A stretch of 64,000 bases of DNA from assembly GCF_014170305.1 (NCBI RefSeq), contig NZ_LZZT01000028.1, positions 1-64,000 on the forward strand, in the 5' to 3' direction. Positions 1 to 9,189 of this stretch are shown in pieces. The translations under genes were made by a program, and so were the position numbers. The notes under the pieces were generated by a model that saw nothing but the letters and a program-made list of their open reading frames with translations, searched no databases and was not told the origin of the DNA. Source of the DNA: Achromobacter sp. UMC71. Its GTDB lineage: Bacteria > Pseudomonadota > Gammaproteobacteria > Burkholderiales > Burkholderiaceae_B. Positions within the stretch are counted from its first letter, which is position 1, and each line of letters begins with the position of its first letter.

Positions 1-17
1 GATTTCCGGAGAACCCC

Positions 18-793
18 ATGCCTGATCCCCTGCTGGCCGCGCGCGGCGTGACCCGCCGCTTCGGCGGCCTGACCGCTGTCAACGACGTCTCGCTGGCGCT
101 GCGGCCAGGCGAAGTCCATGCCGTCATCGGCACCAACGGCGCGGGTAAATCCACCCTCATCAACATCCTGTCCGGCGAGCTGGCGCCCAGCAGCGGCGAG
201 GTATCGCTGGGCGGCCGCGACATCACCGCCTGGGGCCAGCCCGAGCGGGCCCGCGCCGGATTGGGCCGCAGCTACCAGCGCTCGACCTTGTTTCCCGAAC
301 TGAGCGTGTTCGAGAACTGCCGTCTTGCCGCGCAAGCGCGGCGCCAGCGCTTCTGGCATTGGTGGCGGCCGGCGTCATCCTGCGCCGCCAGCGCGGCGCT
401 GGCCACCCAAGCGCTGGCGCGCACCGGCCTGGCCGATGACGCGGCGCAGCCCGCCGGGCTGCTACCGCACGGACGCAAGCGCCAGCTTGAAATCGCGATG
501 TGCCTTGCCGGCGAACCGCAGGTGCTGCTGCTGGACGAACCGCTGGCCGGCATGGGGCCGGAAGAAACCGACCGCATCCTGGCCCTGTTGCAAACGCTCA
601 AGGACGGCCACGCCATCCTGCTGGTGGAGCATGACATGGACGCGGTGTTCCGCATCGCCGAGACGATCACGGTGATGGTCAACGGCAGCAGCATCGCCAG
701 CGGCAGCCCGGCCGAGATCCGCGCCAACGAGCAGGTGCGCACCGCCTACCTGGGCGATGAATCGGACGCGCACGGCGACGCGGGAGACACGTC

Positions 794-806
<13 letters not shown>
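18..806 (+). CDS. livG: Branched-chain amino acid-type ABC transporter ATPase (LivG family)
   Basis: This is a cytoplasmic nucleotide-binding subunit of a LivFGHM/Urt-type uptake system. It has a Walker A motif GTNGAGKS at residues 38-45, a degenerate signature LPHGRKRQLEIA near 149-160, Walker B VLLLDEP near 169-175, and an H-loop reading VEHD. The length of 262 aa is normal for LivG. GGAG lies just before the ATG. The 3' end overlaps the next ATPase gene by 13 nt, so the two are translationally coupled. The permease and receptor genes must lie before the window start, so the substrate cannot be read here. The Walker A Thr in place of the usual Pro is a mild variant. Confidence 0.9.
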
Positions 807-1504
<698 letters not shown>

Positions 1505-1537
1505 CGGGAAGGCCGGCGGCCCTGCCCGCGCCGCCGG

Positions 1538-3097
1538 TCAGATCAGCGCTTCGATCAGGAACGGACCGCGGCGCTTCAAGCCTGCCTGCAGGGCGCGGGC
1601 AAAGCCTTCTACCGTGTCCACGCTGACCGCTTCCACGCCCATGCCGCGCGCCAGGTGGGTCCAGTCCAGGTAGGGTTCTTCCAGGTCGAGCATGCGGCGC
1701 GCGTTGCGGCCGGGTTCCACGACACCCACGTTCTTCATTTCGCCGTGCAGCGTGGCGTAGGACCGGTTGGCCAGGATCACCGTCAGGCAATCGAGGTTTT
1801 CGCGCGCCTGCGTCCACAGCGCCTGCAGCGTGTACATGCCGCTGCCGTCGGCCTGCAGGGTGACGACCTTGCGGTCCGGGCAGGCCACCGCCGCGCCTGT
1901 GGCCATGGGCAGGCCGATGCCGATGGCGCCGCCGGTCAGCATCAGCCAATCGTGCGGCGCGCTGCTGGCGCTGTAGATCGGAAATTCGCGGCCCTGGGTG
2001 ATGGATTCGTCGCAGACGATGGCGTTTTCGGGCAGGTGGTGCGCGACCAGGATGTTCACCGCCGCGCCCGTCAGCTTGCCCGTGGCGGGGACCTCGTAGG
2101 CAGCGGCCGGCGCGGCCAGGCGCGGCGCGTCGGCGGCGATGCCCAGCTCGTCGGCCAGCCATTCCAGCGCATGCGCCAGGTCTTGTTCGCCGGTGGCCAG
2201 CACCACCTGCTGGCAATCGGGCGGCGCCAGCAGGCTGGGCTTGCCGGGATAGGCAAAGAAACCCACTGGCGCCTTGGCGCCGGCCAGCACCAGGTGGCGC
2301 ACGTCTTTCAGCTTGGCCACGGCCAGGTCGATGGGATAGGGCAAGCGGTCCACCGGCGTGCGCGCGCCGCCGCGTTCGATGCGGCGGTTGGAGGTTTCGG
2401 ACATCAACCGCACGCCGGTGGCGCGCGCGATGCGGCCGGCGGCATTGAGCGCGCGGTCGCGCAGTGCTGCGCCGCCCAGCATCAGGGTTGTGACTTCGCC
2501 GCTGCGGATCGCCTGGGCGGCGGCGCGGACGGCGTCGATGGACGTATGCGGCACAACGGCGTCAGTGACCTTGACGGGGGCCGGCGTATCGGCCGGCAGT
2601 TCGGTCCAGGCGGTATCGGCCGGCAGGATCAGCGTGGCGATATTGCCCGGCTTGCGGCGCGCCACGGCGATGGCCTCGGCGGCGTCGGCGGACATGGCCT
2701 GCGCGGTCAGGCTGCGCTTGACCCAATGCGACATCGGCCGCGCCACGCCTTCGACGTCGCTGGTCAGCGGCGCGTCGTATTGCACGTGATAGGTGGCGTG
2801 GTCGCCCACGATGTTGACCATCGGCGTGCGCGCGCGCTTGGCGTTGTGCAGATTGGCCAGGCCGTTGCCCAGGCCCGGGCCCAGGTGCAGCAGCGTCGCG
2901 GCCGGCTTGTCGGCCATGCGCGCATAGCCGTCGGCCGCGCCGGTGACGACGCCCTCGAACAGGCCCAGCACGCAGCGCATTTTCGGCTTGCGATCCAGCG
3001 CCGCCACAAAGTGCATCTCGGACGTGCCCGGGTTGGCAAAGCAGACGTCCACATCGTTGGCAAGGAGGGTATCGCAAAGACTATCAGCGCCGTTCAT
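1538..3097 (-). CDS. Thiamine diphosphate-dependent 2-oxoacid decarboxylase / acetolactate synthase-like enzyme
   Basis: The 519-aa protein has the three-domain layout of ThDP enzymes. The N-terminal pyrimidine-binding domain carries the conserved Glu in FEGVVTGAADGYA. The C-terminal domain has the ThDP/Mg motif starting ADGSG (instead of GDG) and ending about 30 residues later in ANRSY. I chose the ATG at 3097 because it follows AGGGAAA; the reading frame extends 20 codons further without a better site. It is usually annotated as acetolactate synthase large subunit, but no small subunit is nearby, so true ALS activity is doubtful. A decarboxylase or lyase acting on an aryl or alkyl 2-oxoacid is as likely. 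It lies downstream of, and co-directional with, the ureohydrolase/amino-acid ABC genes. Confidence 0.75.
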   Translation of the reverse strand: MNGADSLCDTLLANDVDVCFANPGTSEMHFVAALDRKPKMRCVLGLFEGVVTGAADGYARMADKPAATLLHLGPGLGNGLANLHNAKRARTPMVNIVGDHATYHVQYDAPLTSDVEGVARPMSHWVKRSLTAQAMSADAAEAIAVARRKPGNIATLILPADTAWTELPADTPAPVKVTDAVVPHTSIDAVRAAAQAIRSGEVTTLMLGGAALRDRALNAAGRIARATGVRLMSETSNRRIERGGARTPVDRLPYPIDLAVAKLKDVRHLVLAGAKAPVGFFAYPGKPSLLAPPDCQQVVLATGEQDLAHALEWLADELGIAADAPRLAAPAAAYEVPATGKLTGAAVNILVAHHLPENAIVCDESITQGREFPIYSASSAPHDWLMLTGGAIGIGLPMATGAAVACPDRKVVTLQADGSGMYTLQALWTQARENLDCLTVILANRSYATLHGEMKNVGVVEPGRNARRMLDLEEPYLDWTHLARGMGVEAVSVDTVEGFARALQAGLKRRGPFLIEALI

Positions 3098-3250
3098 CGT
3101 GTTTCCCTGGTTGTTTTGTTGGCTCGGGCAGGCGGCGAACCGCCCGCCCCCTGGCATGATAGGTAGCGTAGCGCAAACTCGGTAGAGCCATTTTCCGCGC
3201 TCGGCATGGAACCATTCCGGTCTCGTTCCGGCTGCCGGAATTTTCGCCCC

Positions 3251-4003
3251 CTAGGCCAGGATCTGCCCCAGGAACGCCTGCGCGCGCTCGGAACGCGGCG
3301 CGGAAAAGAAGTGGTCCGGCGTATCAACCTCGACGATGGCGCCCTGATCCATGAACACCACGCGGTCGCCGACCTCGCGCGCAAACCCCATTTCGTGCGT
3401 GACGCAGACCATCGTCATGCCGTCCCGCGCCAGCGACACCATGGTGTCCAGCACTTCCTTGACCATCTCGGGGTCCAGCGCCGAGGTGGGCTCGTCGAAC
3501 AGCATGATCTTGGGCTGCATGCACAGCGCGCGGGCGATGGCCACGCGCTGTTTCTGGCCACCGGACAACTGGCCGGGATACTTGGCCGCGTGCTGCGGAA
3601 TCTTGACGCGTTCAAGGTACTGCATGGCGCGGCGCTCCGCCTCTTCGCGCGCCACGCCCTTGACCAGCATCGGCGCCAGCGTGCAGTTCTCCAGCACGGT
3701 CAGGTGGGGGAACAGGTTGAAGTGCTGGAACACCATGCCGACTTCCGCGCGGATGCGCTCGATGTTCTTCACATCGTCGTTCAGCTCGATGCCGTCGACC
3801 ACGATGCGGCCTTTCTGGTGGTCTTCCAGCCGGTTGAGCAACCGGATCGTGGTGGACTTGCCCGAGCCCGACGGACCGCACAGGATCAGTTTTTCGCCGG
3901 GGCTCACTTGCAGGTCCAGCCCGTCCAGCACCTGGAAGTCGCCATACCATTTCGAGACGCCCTGCATCGTGATGATGGGCGCCGCGCGATTCATTCCGTC
4001 CAT
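3251..4003 (-). CDS. Polar amino acid ABC transporter ATPase (GlnQ/HisP family)
   Basis: This is the ATPase of a family-3 (PAAT) amino-acid importer. It has Walker A GPSGSGKS, the signature [15 protein letters not shown], Walker [15 protein letters not shown] and the H-loop [10 protein letters not shown], which is highly characteristic of GlnQ/HisP. It is 250 aa. The start ATG at 4003 lies 4 nt after the stop of the permease gene. It is the last gene of a leftward operon of ureohydrolase, receptor, permease and ATPase. The substrate is presumably a basic or guanidino amino acid given the ureohydrolase neighbour, but that is inference. Confidence 0.92.
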   Translation of the reverse strand: MDGMNRAAPIITMQGVSKWYGDFQVLDGLDLQVSPGEKLILCGPSGSGKSTTIRLLNRLEDHQKGRIVVDGIELNDDVKNIERIRAEVGMVFQHFNLFPHLTVLENCTLAPMLVKGVAREEAERRAMQYLERVKIPQHAAKYPGQLSGGQKQRVAIARALCMQPKIMLFDEPTSALDPEMVKEVLDTMVSLARDGMTMVCVTHEMGFAREVGDRVVFMDQGAIVEVDTPDHFFSAPRSERAQAFLGQILA

Positions 4004-4007
4004 GGCG

Positions 4008-4700
4008 TCAGGCCTTTGAGATGTCGTGGTTATCGCCCGCGCCGCTCCAGTAGCCCGGCACGGTCAGGCGCTTTTCCGAGCGGCGGAACAGGTAGGCCAG
4101 GATGCTGCACAGCGCGAAATAGATGACGCCTACCAAGGTGTAGACCGTCAGCGCCTGGAACGTGGCGCCAGCCAGCATTTCACCGGCGCGCATCAGTTCG
4201 TACACGCTGATCACCGCCACCAGCGAGGTTTCCTTGATCAACACCAGCGCGTAGTTGCCCAACGCGGGAAAGATGGTGCGCAGCGCCTGCGGCAGCACGA
4301 TGCGCTGCAGCCGCTGCCCGCGGCGCAGGCCCAGCGCGCGGGCCGCCTCGTACTGGCCCGAATCCACCGACTGGATGCCGCTGCGGAACAGCTCGGCCAG
4401 GTAGGCGCCGAAGTTCAGCGTCAGCCCCAGCACGCCGGCCACGAAGCCGTTGATCACCACACCCATCTCCGGCAAGCCGTAATAGATGTAGAACAGCTGC
4501 AACAGCAGCGGCGTGCCGCGGATGATGTCGATATACAGGCGCGCGGCGCGGCTCAACGCCCGGTGCCGCGACAGCCGGCACAGGCAGACGACCAGGCCCA
4601 GCGCCACCGCCAGGAATGCCGAACAGAAAAACAGCGCCAGGGTCCAGACCGTGCCCTCGGCCAAGGGGGTCAGGTACATGCGCAGGGTAGCGAGATCCAA
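4008..4700 (-). CDS. Polar amino acid ABC transporter permease (HisM/GlnP family)
   Basis: This is an inner-membrane permease of 230 aa with about five hydrophobic segments and the His/Glu/Gln/Arg/opine permease signature ([10 protein letters not shown], then the EAA loop around [20 protein letters not shown]). The start is a TTG at 4700, preceded by AAGGAG with 6-nt spacing; the first in-frame ATG is seven codons later and has no good ribosome site. Only one permease gene is present, so the membrane part is probably a homodimer. It sits between the receptor gene and the ATPase gene. Confidence 0.9.
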   Translation of the reverse strand: MDLATLRMYLTPLAEGTVWTLALFFCSAFLAVALGLVVCLCRLSRHRALSRAARLYIDIIRGTPLLLQLFYIYYGLPEMGVVINGFVAGVLGLTLNFGAYLAELFRSGIQSVDSGQYEAARALGLRRGQRLQRIVLPQALRTIFPALGNYALVLIKETSLVAVISVYELMRAGEMLAGATFQALTVYTLVGVIYFALCSILAYLFRRSEKRLTVPGYWSGAGDNHDISKA

Positions 4701-4730
4701 GTCGTGCTCCTTATCCGTGCCGGGACGGCC

Positions 4731-5522
4731 TTATTTGCTGAGCAGGTCCGATACGCCCCACTTCTGCCCGATGGCGGCCAACTCGCCGTTGCGCTTCATC
4801 TCGGCCAGCGCGGCGTTGACGGCGTCCAGCAACGCGGCGTTGCCCTTCTGCACCGCCATGCCCACCTGCCACTTGCGCTGCGGCTGATAACCGGTGTCCA
4901 GCTTCACGCCCGGGATGTTCTTGGTCTTGATCTGATAAATGATGCTGGGCGGATCGACGATGCCCAGGTCGATGCGGCCGGCGCGCACGTCGGCCAGCAA
5001 CGTTGAATAGTCCTGGTAGGTCGACACCTTGGTGCCGGGCATGTCCTTGATCATGTTGAACTGCACCGAGTCCACCAGCACGCCGACCTTCTGGCCCTGC
5101 ATGTCCTCGAACTTGCCGTAGCGCTTGGCGGCCTTGTCGCTGACCACGATGCCCTCGCCCCACTCGTAGACTGGCGCCGAGAAGTCGATGGCGCGGGCAC
5201 GCTCCTCGGTAATGAACAGGGGCGCGGACATGACGTCGGCGCGGCCCGAGGTCAGCGTCGGAATCAGGCCCGAGAACGGCACGTCGGCCAGCTTGTCGGA
5301 CACGCCCAGGTGCTTGGCCACCGCGGCCGCCACGTCCACCATGATGCCTTCCAGGCGGTTCGATTGCGGATTCTTGAAGCCGTGGGGCGGCGCGGACGCG
5401 GTGGTAACCACGTTCAGCGTCTTGCCGGCGCGCACTTCGTCCAGCGTGCGCCCAACCCCGGCGCCGGCTTGCGCCAGCAGGGCGGCCGAAGCCAGGCCGA
5501 GCAGGATGGATTTGAGTTTCAT
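4731..5522 (-). CDS. Amino acid ABC transporter substrate-binding protein (family 3)
   Basis: This is a periplasmic solute-binding protein of 263 aa with an N-terminal signal peptide (hydrophobic core from about residue 4, cleavage near residue 20-25). The SBP_bac_3 fold is indicated by the early SAPPHGFKN, the segment GIMVDVAAAVAKHLGV, the DVMSAPLFITEERARAIDFSAP region and the later VGVLVDSVQFN. It is encoded between the ureohydrolase and the permease with short gaps. The ligand is not readable; a cationic amino acid or a guanidino compound is a reasonable guess from context. Confidence 0.9.
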   Translation of the reverse strand: MKLKSILLGLASAALLAQAGAGVGRTLDEVRAGKTLNVVTTASAPPHGFKNPQSNRLEGIMVDVAAAVAKHLGVSDKLADVPFSGLIPTLTSGRADVMSAPLFITEERARAIDFSAPVYEWGEGIVVSDKAAKRYGKFEDMQGQKVGVLVDSVQFNMIKDMPGTKVSTYQDYSTLLADVRAGRIDLGIVDPPSIIYQIKTKNIPGVKLDTGYQPQRKWQVGMAVQKGNAALLDAVNAALAEMKRNGELAAIGQKWGVSDLLSK

Positions 5523-5561
5523 GGAATTCCCCTTGTATGAATGAATGCCGCGGGCGCCGGA

Positions 5562-6515
5562 TCAGGCCGGACGCCCTTGCGGGTACTGCCGTACCGCCAC
5601 CGCCGCCAGCGCGCAGAATTCCTGCATGACGGTGGCGGCCAGGAAGGCCGTGGCGCCCTGCACGTCCTGCGGCGGCGAAACGGTATTGACGTCGAACGCC
5701 ACGAAGTTCAGCCCAGCCAGTTGGCGCAGCAGCGCCAGCCCTTCCTTGGGCGACAGTCCGCCCCACTCCGGCGTGCAGACGCCAGGCGCGCACGACGGAT
5801 CGAAGATGTCCATGTCGAAGCACAGGTAGACAGGCCGCTCGCCGATGCGCTGCTTGATGTCGTCCAGCGCGCCCTTCTGGTCGGCGTCGAATTCGTCGTA
5901 GGGCATGATCGTGTAGCCGACCTCGCGGCCGAACTCCAGCACGCCCGGCATGAAGGAACTGCCGCGCGTGCCCACGTGGAAGCTGCGCTGCACGTCCAGC
6001 AGGCCCTCTTCGGCGGCGCGGGTAAAGGTGGTGGCGGTGTTGTAGCCGGGGATCGGATAGGTATCCGTATGCGAGTCGAAATGCAGCACCACGAAATCCG
6101 GATGGCGCCGTGCCACCGCGCGCAGCTGCGGCAGGGTCACCGCGCCGTCGCCGCCCATCGAAATGGGAATGGCGCCGGCGTCCAGGATGGCGCCGATGCC
6201 GGCCTCGATCAGCGGATACGAGGCGTCGGGGTCGCCGGGATGGCAGGCCACGTTGCCCACGTCGACCGCGCGCAGGAATTCAGGCGGATTGTCGATGCCG
6301 TGGCGACGGAAGATATCCACCGGCCGCAGCAGGCGCGACTGCTCGCGAATGGCGTCCGGGCCCTGGCGCGAGCCGACCCGGAACGGGTGCGTGCCGCAAT
6401 CAAAGGGGATGCCCACGACGCAGGCGCGCGCGGCGCCGGTGCCGGCGTCACGCGCTGACGGCAGGCCCATGAACCCCGAGACGGGATGAAAACAGACTTC
6501 GGTGGACGGCGGCAC
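5562..6515 (-). CDS. Ureohydrolase family protein (agmatinase/guanidinobutyrase-like), variant metal site
   Basis: The protein belongs to the arginase/agmatinase fold. It is about 317 aa from the GTG at 6515, which is preceded by AGGGAG; the frame is open for 43 codons further upstream but without a better start. Metal motifs seen are DSHTD (D147, H149, D151) and DMDIFDP. The first ligand motif, normally GGDH, reads GGDGAV, so the His ligand is replaced by Gly124. Known members remove urea from agmatine, guanidinobutyrate or guanidine using two Mn or Ni ions. Whether this one binds two metals is unclear. It heads the operon with the amino-acid ABC genes, 39 nt before the receptor gene. Confidence 0.8.
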   Translation of the reverse strand: MPPSTEVCFHPVSGFMGLPSARDAGTGAARACVVGIPFDCGTHPFRVGSRQGPDAIREQSRLLRPVDIFRRHGIDNPPEFLRAVDVGNVACHPGDPDASYPLIEAGIGAILDAGAIPISMGGDGAVTLPQLRAVARRHPDFVVLHFDSHTDTYPIPGYNTATTFTRAAEEGLLDVQRSFHVGTRGSSFMPGVLEFGREVGYTIMPYDEFDADQKGALDDIKQRIGERPVYLCFDMDIFDPSCAPGVCTPEWGGLSPKEGLALLRQLAGLNFVAFDVNTVSPPQDVQGATAFLAATVMQEFCALAAVAVRQYPQGRPA

Positions 6516-6646
6516 AGCGCGGCTCCCTGGCGTCGGCCAGCCGCGTCGGAATCGCGTCTGGCCAAAAAATTTAGATTCAATCGAATCGCTGTGCGATACG
6601 ATCACGTCAAAATCAGAGTAACGCGCAAAAAGACCAGCCGCCAATT

Positions 6647-6659
6647 AGGGAATTTCCCT
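6647..6659. promoter_or_regulatory. Palindrome AGGGAATTTCCCT, candidate operator
   Basis: This is a perfect 6+1+6 inverted repeat in the AT-rich 258-bp gap between the IclR gene and the ureohydrolase gene, about 130 bp before the ureohydrolase start. IclR-family operators are often short palindromes of this kind, so it is a plausible site for the adjacent regulator. A second inverted repeat, GATTC-N4-GAATC, lies nearby around 6575-6590. Confidence 0.4.
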
Positions 6660-6773
6660 GAGCGGCTCGCCTATTACCTTATTAAATTAGTCGGAAATAT
6701 GCCGTGGCCGGCTCGCGCATGGTGCGCCGCGCGCGCACCAGATTGCAGCCTGCCCTGAGGCAGGCCCGCGCGG

Positions 6774-7640
6774 TCAGGCCTCGTCGCCCAAGGACGGCAA
6801 CGCGCCGCGCAGCGAGCCGCCGGGCGGCTCCCACTCGTAGAACGGATGCGAGCGTCCCAACGTGCGGGATGCGCTGATGGCATGGGCCGTTTCCACCACC
6901 TGGGGACCGAACACGGCCTGCGCCTGCTCGAACGACCAGCGGCTGGAAGGCACCGACACATTGACCGCGCCCAGCGGCGTGCCGCCCGCGTCCAACACGG
7001 CCGCGCTGATGGTCATGTCGCCCGGATAGAACTCGCTGTTGGAACGCGCATAGCCATGCCGGCGCGCGAATTCCAGCTCGGCCATCAATGCGTCCAGGTC
7101 GGTGATGGTGGAGGCCGTGAAGGGCTTGCGGTCGCAGCGCTGGAGCAGGCCGCGCGCCACGTCCGGGTCCAGGCGCGCCAGCACCGCGCGGCCCGATGCC
7201 GTGGTGTACAGCGGCAGGCGCATGCCGACCGGCATGTTGACGAACATTTCCTTGTGGGTGGCAAAGCGCGCCACGTAGACCATGTCCAGCCCGTCGGGCT
7301 CGGCCAGGCTGCAGGTTTCCTGGCAGTTGCGGTTCAGCGAGTGCAGGAAGGGGTTGCCGCCCAGCACCAGCGGGCTGGTCTGCACATACTTCATGCCCAG
7401 TTCCAGCGACCACGGCCCCAGCGAGAACTTCTTGCTGGCCGGATCCTTGCGCAGGTAACCCAGCGTCCATAACGTATGCGCGAAACGCTGCACCGAACTT
7501 TTGCTCAAGCCCGTGGCCTCGGCCAGTTCGGGCAAGGTCATCGCCGGCCGGCCTTCGCCGAAGGCCCTGAGCACGGAGACGCCGCGCGCCAGCGCGGCGA
7601 TGAACAAGGGGGAATCCTCGGCGGGTTGGGGTTGCGTCAT
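6774..7640 (-). CDS. IclR family transcriptional regulator
   Basis: This 288-aa protein has an N-terminal winged helix-turn-helix (MTLPELAEATGLSKSSVQRFAHTL, about residues 34-56) and a C-terminal IclR effector domain with the typical ASGRAVLA and late GAVNVSVP motifs. It is encoded upstream of, and in the same direction as, the ureohydrolase/amino-acid ABC operon, 258 bp away, so it probably controls that operon. It ends in an unusual extension rich in Pro and Gly (about 25 residues) with no known role. The start ATG at 7640 is the first in the frame. Confidence 0.9.
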   Translation of the reverse strand: MTQPQPAEDSPLFIAALARGVSVLRAFGEGRPAMTLPELAEATGLSKSSVQRFAHTLWTLGYLRKDPASKKFSLGPWSLELGMKYVQTSPLVLGGNPFLHSLNRNCQETCSLAEPDGLDMVYVARFATHKEMFVNMPVGMRLPLYTTASGRAVLARLDPDVARGLLQRCDRKPFTASTITDLDALMAELEFARRHGYARSNSEFYPGDMTISAAVLDAGGTPLGAVNVSVPSSRWSFEQAQAVFGPQVVETAHAISASRTLGRSHPFYEWEPPGGSLRGALPSLGDEA

Positions 7641-7763
7641 GGCGCGCGGAGCGTCCGGGGGAAAAGCGCATAGCGTACCGCATAACGGTTTACCCGTATC
7701 GCATCGCGATCCTCGTCACCGAGCAGTCCCTGACGAACCGGGTCGACAACGGCTCGCCGCCAC

Positions 7764-7796
7764 CAAAAGAAAACGGCCCGCGCTAACGGGCCGTTT
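7764..7796 (-). terminator. Rho-independent terminator
   Basis: The arms AACGGCCCG and CGGGCCGTT enclose a 6-nt loop. Read on the minus strand the hairpin is followed by TTTTCTTTT, so it ends the orphan receptor gene that stops at 7814. Confidence 0.85.
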
Positions 7797-7813
7797 GCCT
7801 CATGCCGTCTTGC

Positions 7814-8836
7814 TCAGCGGATCGGCCACGGGTACATGGCGCCGCCCTTGCTCCACAGCGCGTTGGTGCCGCGTTGCAGGCCCAGCTTGCTGTCCTTGCC
7901 GACGTTGCGCTCGAACACTTCGCTGTAGTTGCCCACGGCCTTGATGGCGTTGTAGGCCCACTTTTCATCCAGGCCCATGTTCTTGCCGGCGCCCGGCGTC
8001 ACGCCCAGGATGCGGGCGATGTTGGGGTTGTTGCTCTTGAGCATCTCGTCCACGTTCTTCTGGGTGATGCCGTATTCCTCGGCTTCCAGCAGCGCGAACA
8101 GCGTCCAGCGGACGATGCCCAGCCAGTTCTCGTCGCCCTGGCGCACCATGGGGCCCAGCGGCTCCTTGGAGAAGCGTTCCGGCAGGATCTCGTAGTCGTC
8201 CGGCTTGGCGACCTGGGTGGCGCGCACGGCGGCCAGTTGCGAGGCGTCATCGGTGAAGGCGTCGCAGCGGCCGGATTCGAACGCGCGCACGACTTCGGTG
8301 ACCTTGTCGATCACGACCGGCTTGAACTCGATGTTGTTGGCGCGGAACCAGTCGGCCAGGTTGAGCTCGGTGGTGGTGCCCGGCTGCACGCAGACGGTGG
8401 CGCCGTTCAGTTCCTTGGCGCTTTTCACGCCCAGCTTCTTGTTCACCAGGATGCCCTGGCCGTCATAGAAGCTGGCGGCCACGGCCGACAGGCCCAGCGA
8501 GGTGTCGCGGGTCTGGGTCAGCGTGACGGTGCGCAGCAGCACATCGACTTCGCCCGACTGCAGCGCGGTGAAGCGTTGCTGGGTCGACAGCGCGGTGCCC
8601 TTGAATTTGGTTGCGTCGCCGAACACGGCGGCAGCCACGGCGCGGCAGATGTCCACGTCCATGCCTTCCCATTCGCCCTTGCTGTTGGTGGCCGAGAAAC
8701 CGGACACGCCGTCGGTCAGGCCGCACTGCACATAGCCCTTTTTCTTCACCGCATCCAGCGTGGGGCCGGCCACCGCTGCCTGGGACGCGCAAGCCAGGGC
8801 AAGAGCGCCGGCAGCAAACGAGATCAACCGCTTCAT
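7814..8836 (-). CDS. General L-amino acid ABC receptor (AapJ/BztA-like), orphan
   Basis: This is a periplasmic binding protein of 340 aa, longer than ordinary family-3 receptors and matching the AapJ/BztA class. It has a clear signal peptide (cleavage near VAGP, residue 23). Diagnostic features are the start of the mature protein (TLDAVKKKGYVQCGL), SGFSATNSKGEWEGMDVDICRA, and the C-terminal LGLDEKWAYNAIKAVGNYSEVFERNVG. AGGAGAAG precedes the ATG. The permease and ATPase genes (aapQMP-type) are not adjacent, and a terminator follows directly, so it is a monocistronic orphan receptor within this window. Confidence 0.9.
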   Translation of the reverse strand: MKRLISFAAGALALACASQAAVAGPTLDAVKKKGYVQCGLTDGVSGFSATNSKGEWEGMDVDICRAVAAAVFGDATKFKGTALSTQQRFTALQSGEVDVLLRTVTLTQTRDTSLGLSAVAASFYDGQGILVNKKLGVKSAKELNGATVCVQPGTTTELNLADWFRANNIEFKPVVIDKVTEVVRAFESGRCDAFTDDASQLAAVRATQVAKPDDYEILPERFSKEPLGPMVRQGDENWLGIVRWTLFALLEAEEYGITQKNVDEMLKSNNPNIARILGVTPGAGKNMGLDEKWAYNAIKAVGNYSEVFERNVGKDSKLGLQRGTNALWSKGGAMYPWPIR

Positions 8837-9189
8837 TATTGCTTCTCCTGAATTAGGTGCCCGCGCCGGCCTGTAGGCCTGCCGCGGCTGAAACCGAGCC
8901 CATGCTTTGCGGGCCGGCCGCCAGATTACGCGATGTCCACGGCGTGAACAACGCGCAAGCGCCTAGTGGAAACCCGAGGTGAAAGCGTCCGGCAATGGCC
9001 CCTAAAGTCCGATCACCGAACTTTATCCGCACCCTCCACGACCGATGACGCCCACCCTGCGTGCCATACTTTTTTCGCGACCTGTCCGAAAGACGGCGCA
9101 ATCTACATTCCCAGAAAAACCGGCCGCGCCACAACAAAAAACCCGGGCTGCGCGCCGGCATTCGGCCGATTCATGGAGGAGACAAATCC
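8837..9189. other. Divergent intergenic region, 353 bp
   Basis: This gap separates the orphan amino-acid receptor (leftward) from the Bug receptor (rightward) and should carry both promoters. I see no convincing gene, repeat or hairpin in it. The only clear elements are the two ribosome-binding sites at its ends (AGGAGAAG on the minus strand, GGAGGAGA on the plus strand). Confidence 0.5.

Noticed and set aside
1538..3097. Naming the ThDP enzyme AruI (2-ketoarginine decarboxylase) or IlvB
   Set aside because: Its N-terminal region does not look like AruI, and no IlvN-type small subunit is adjacent.
1655..3166. 503-codon plus-strand frame opposite the ThDP enzyme
   Set aside because: It mirrors the GC-rich codon pattern of the real gene, with low-complexity Gly/Arg/His composition and no family motif.
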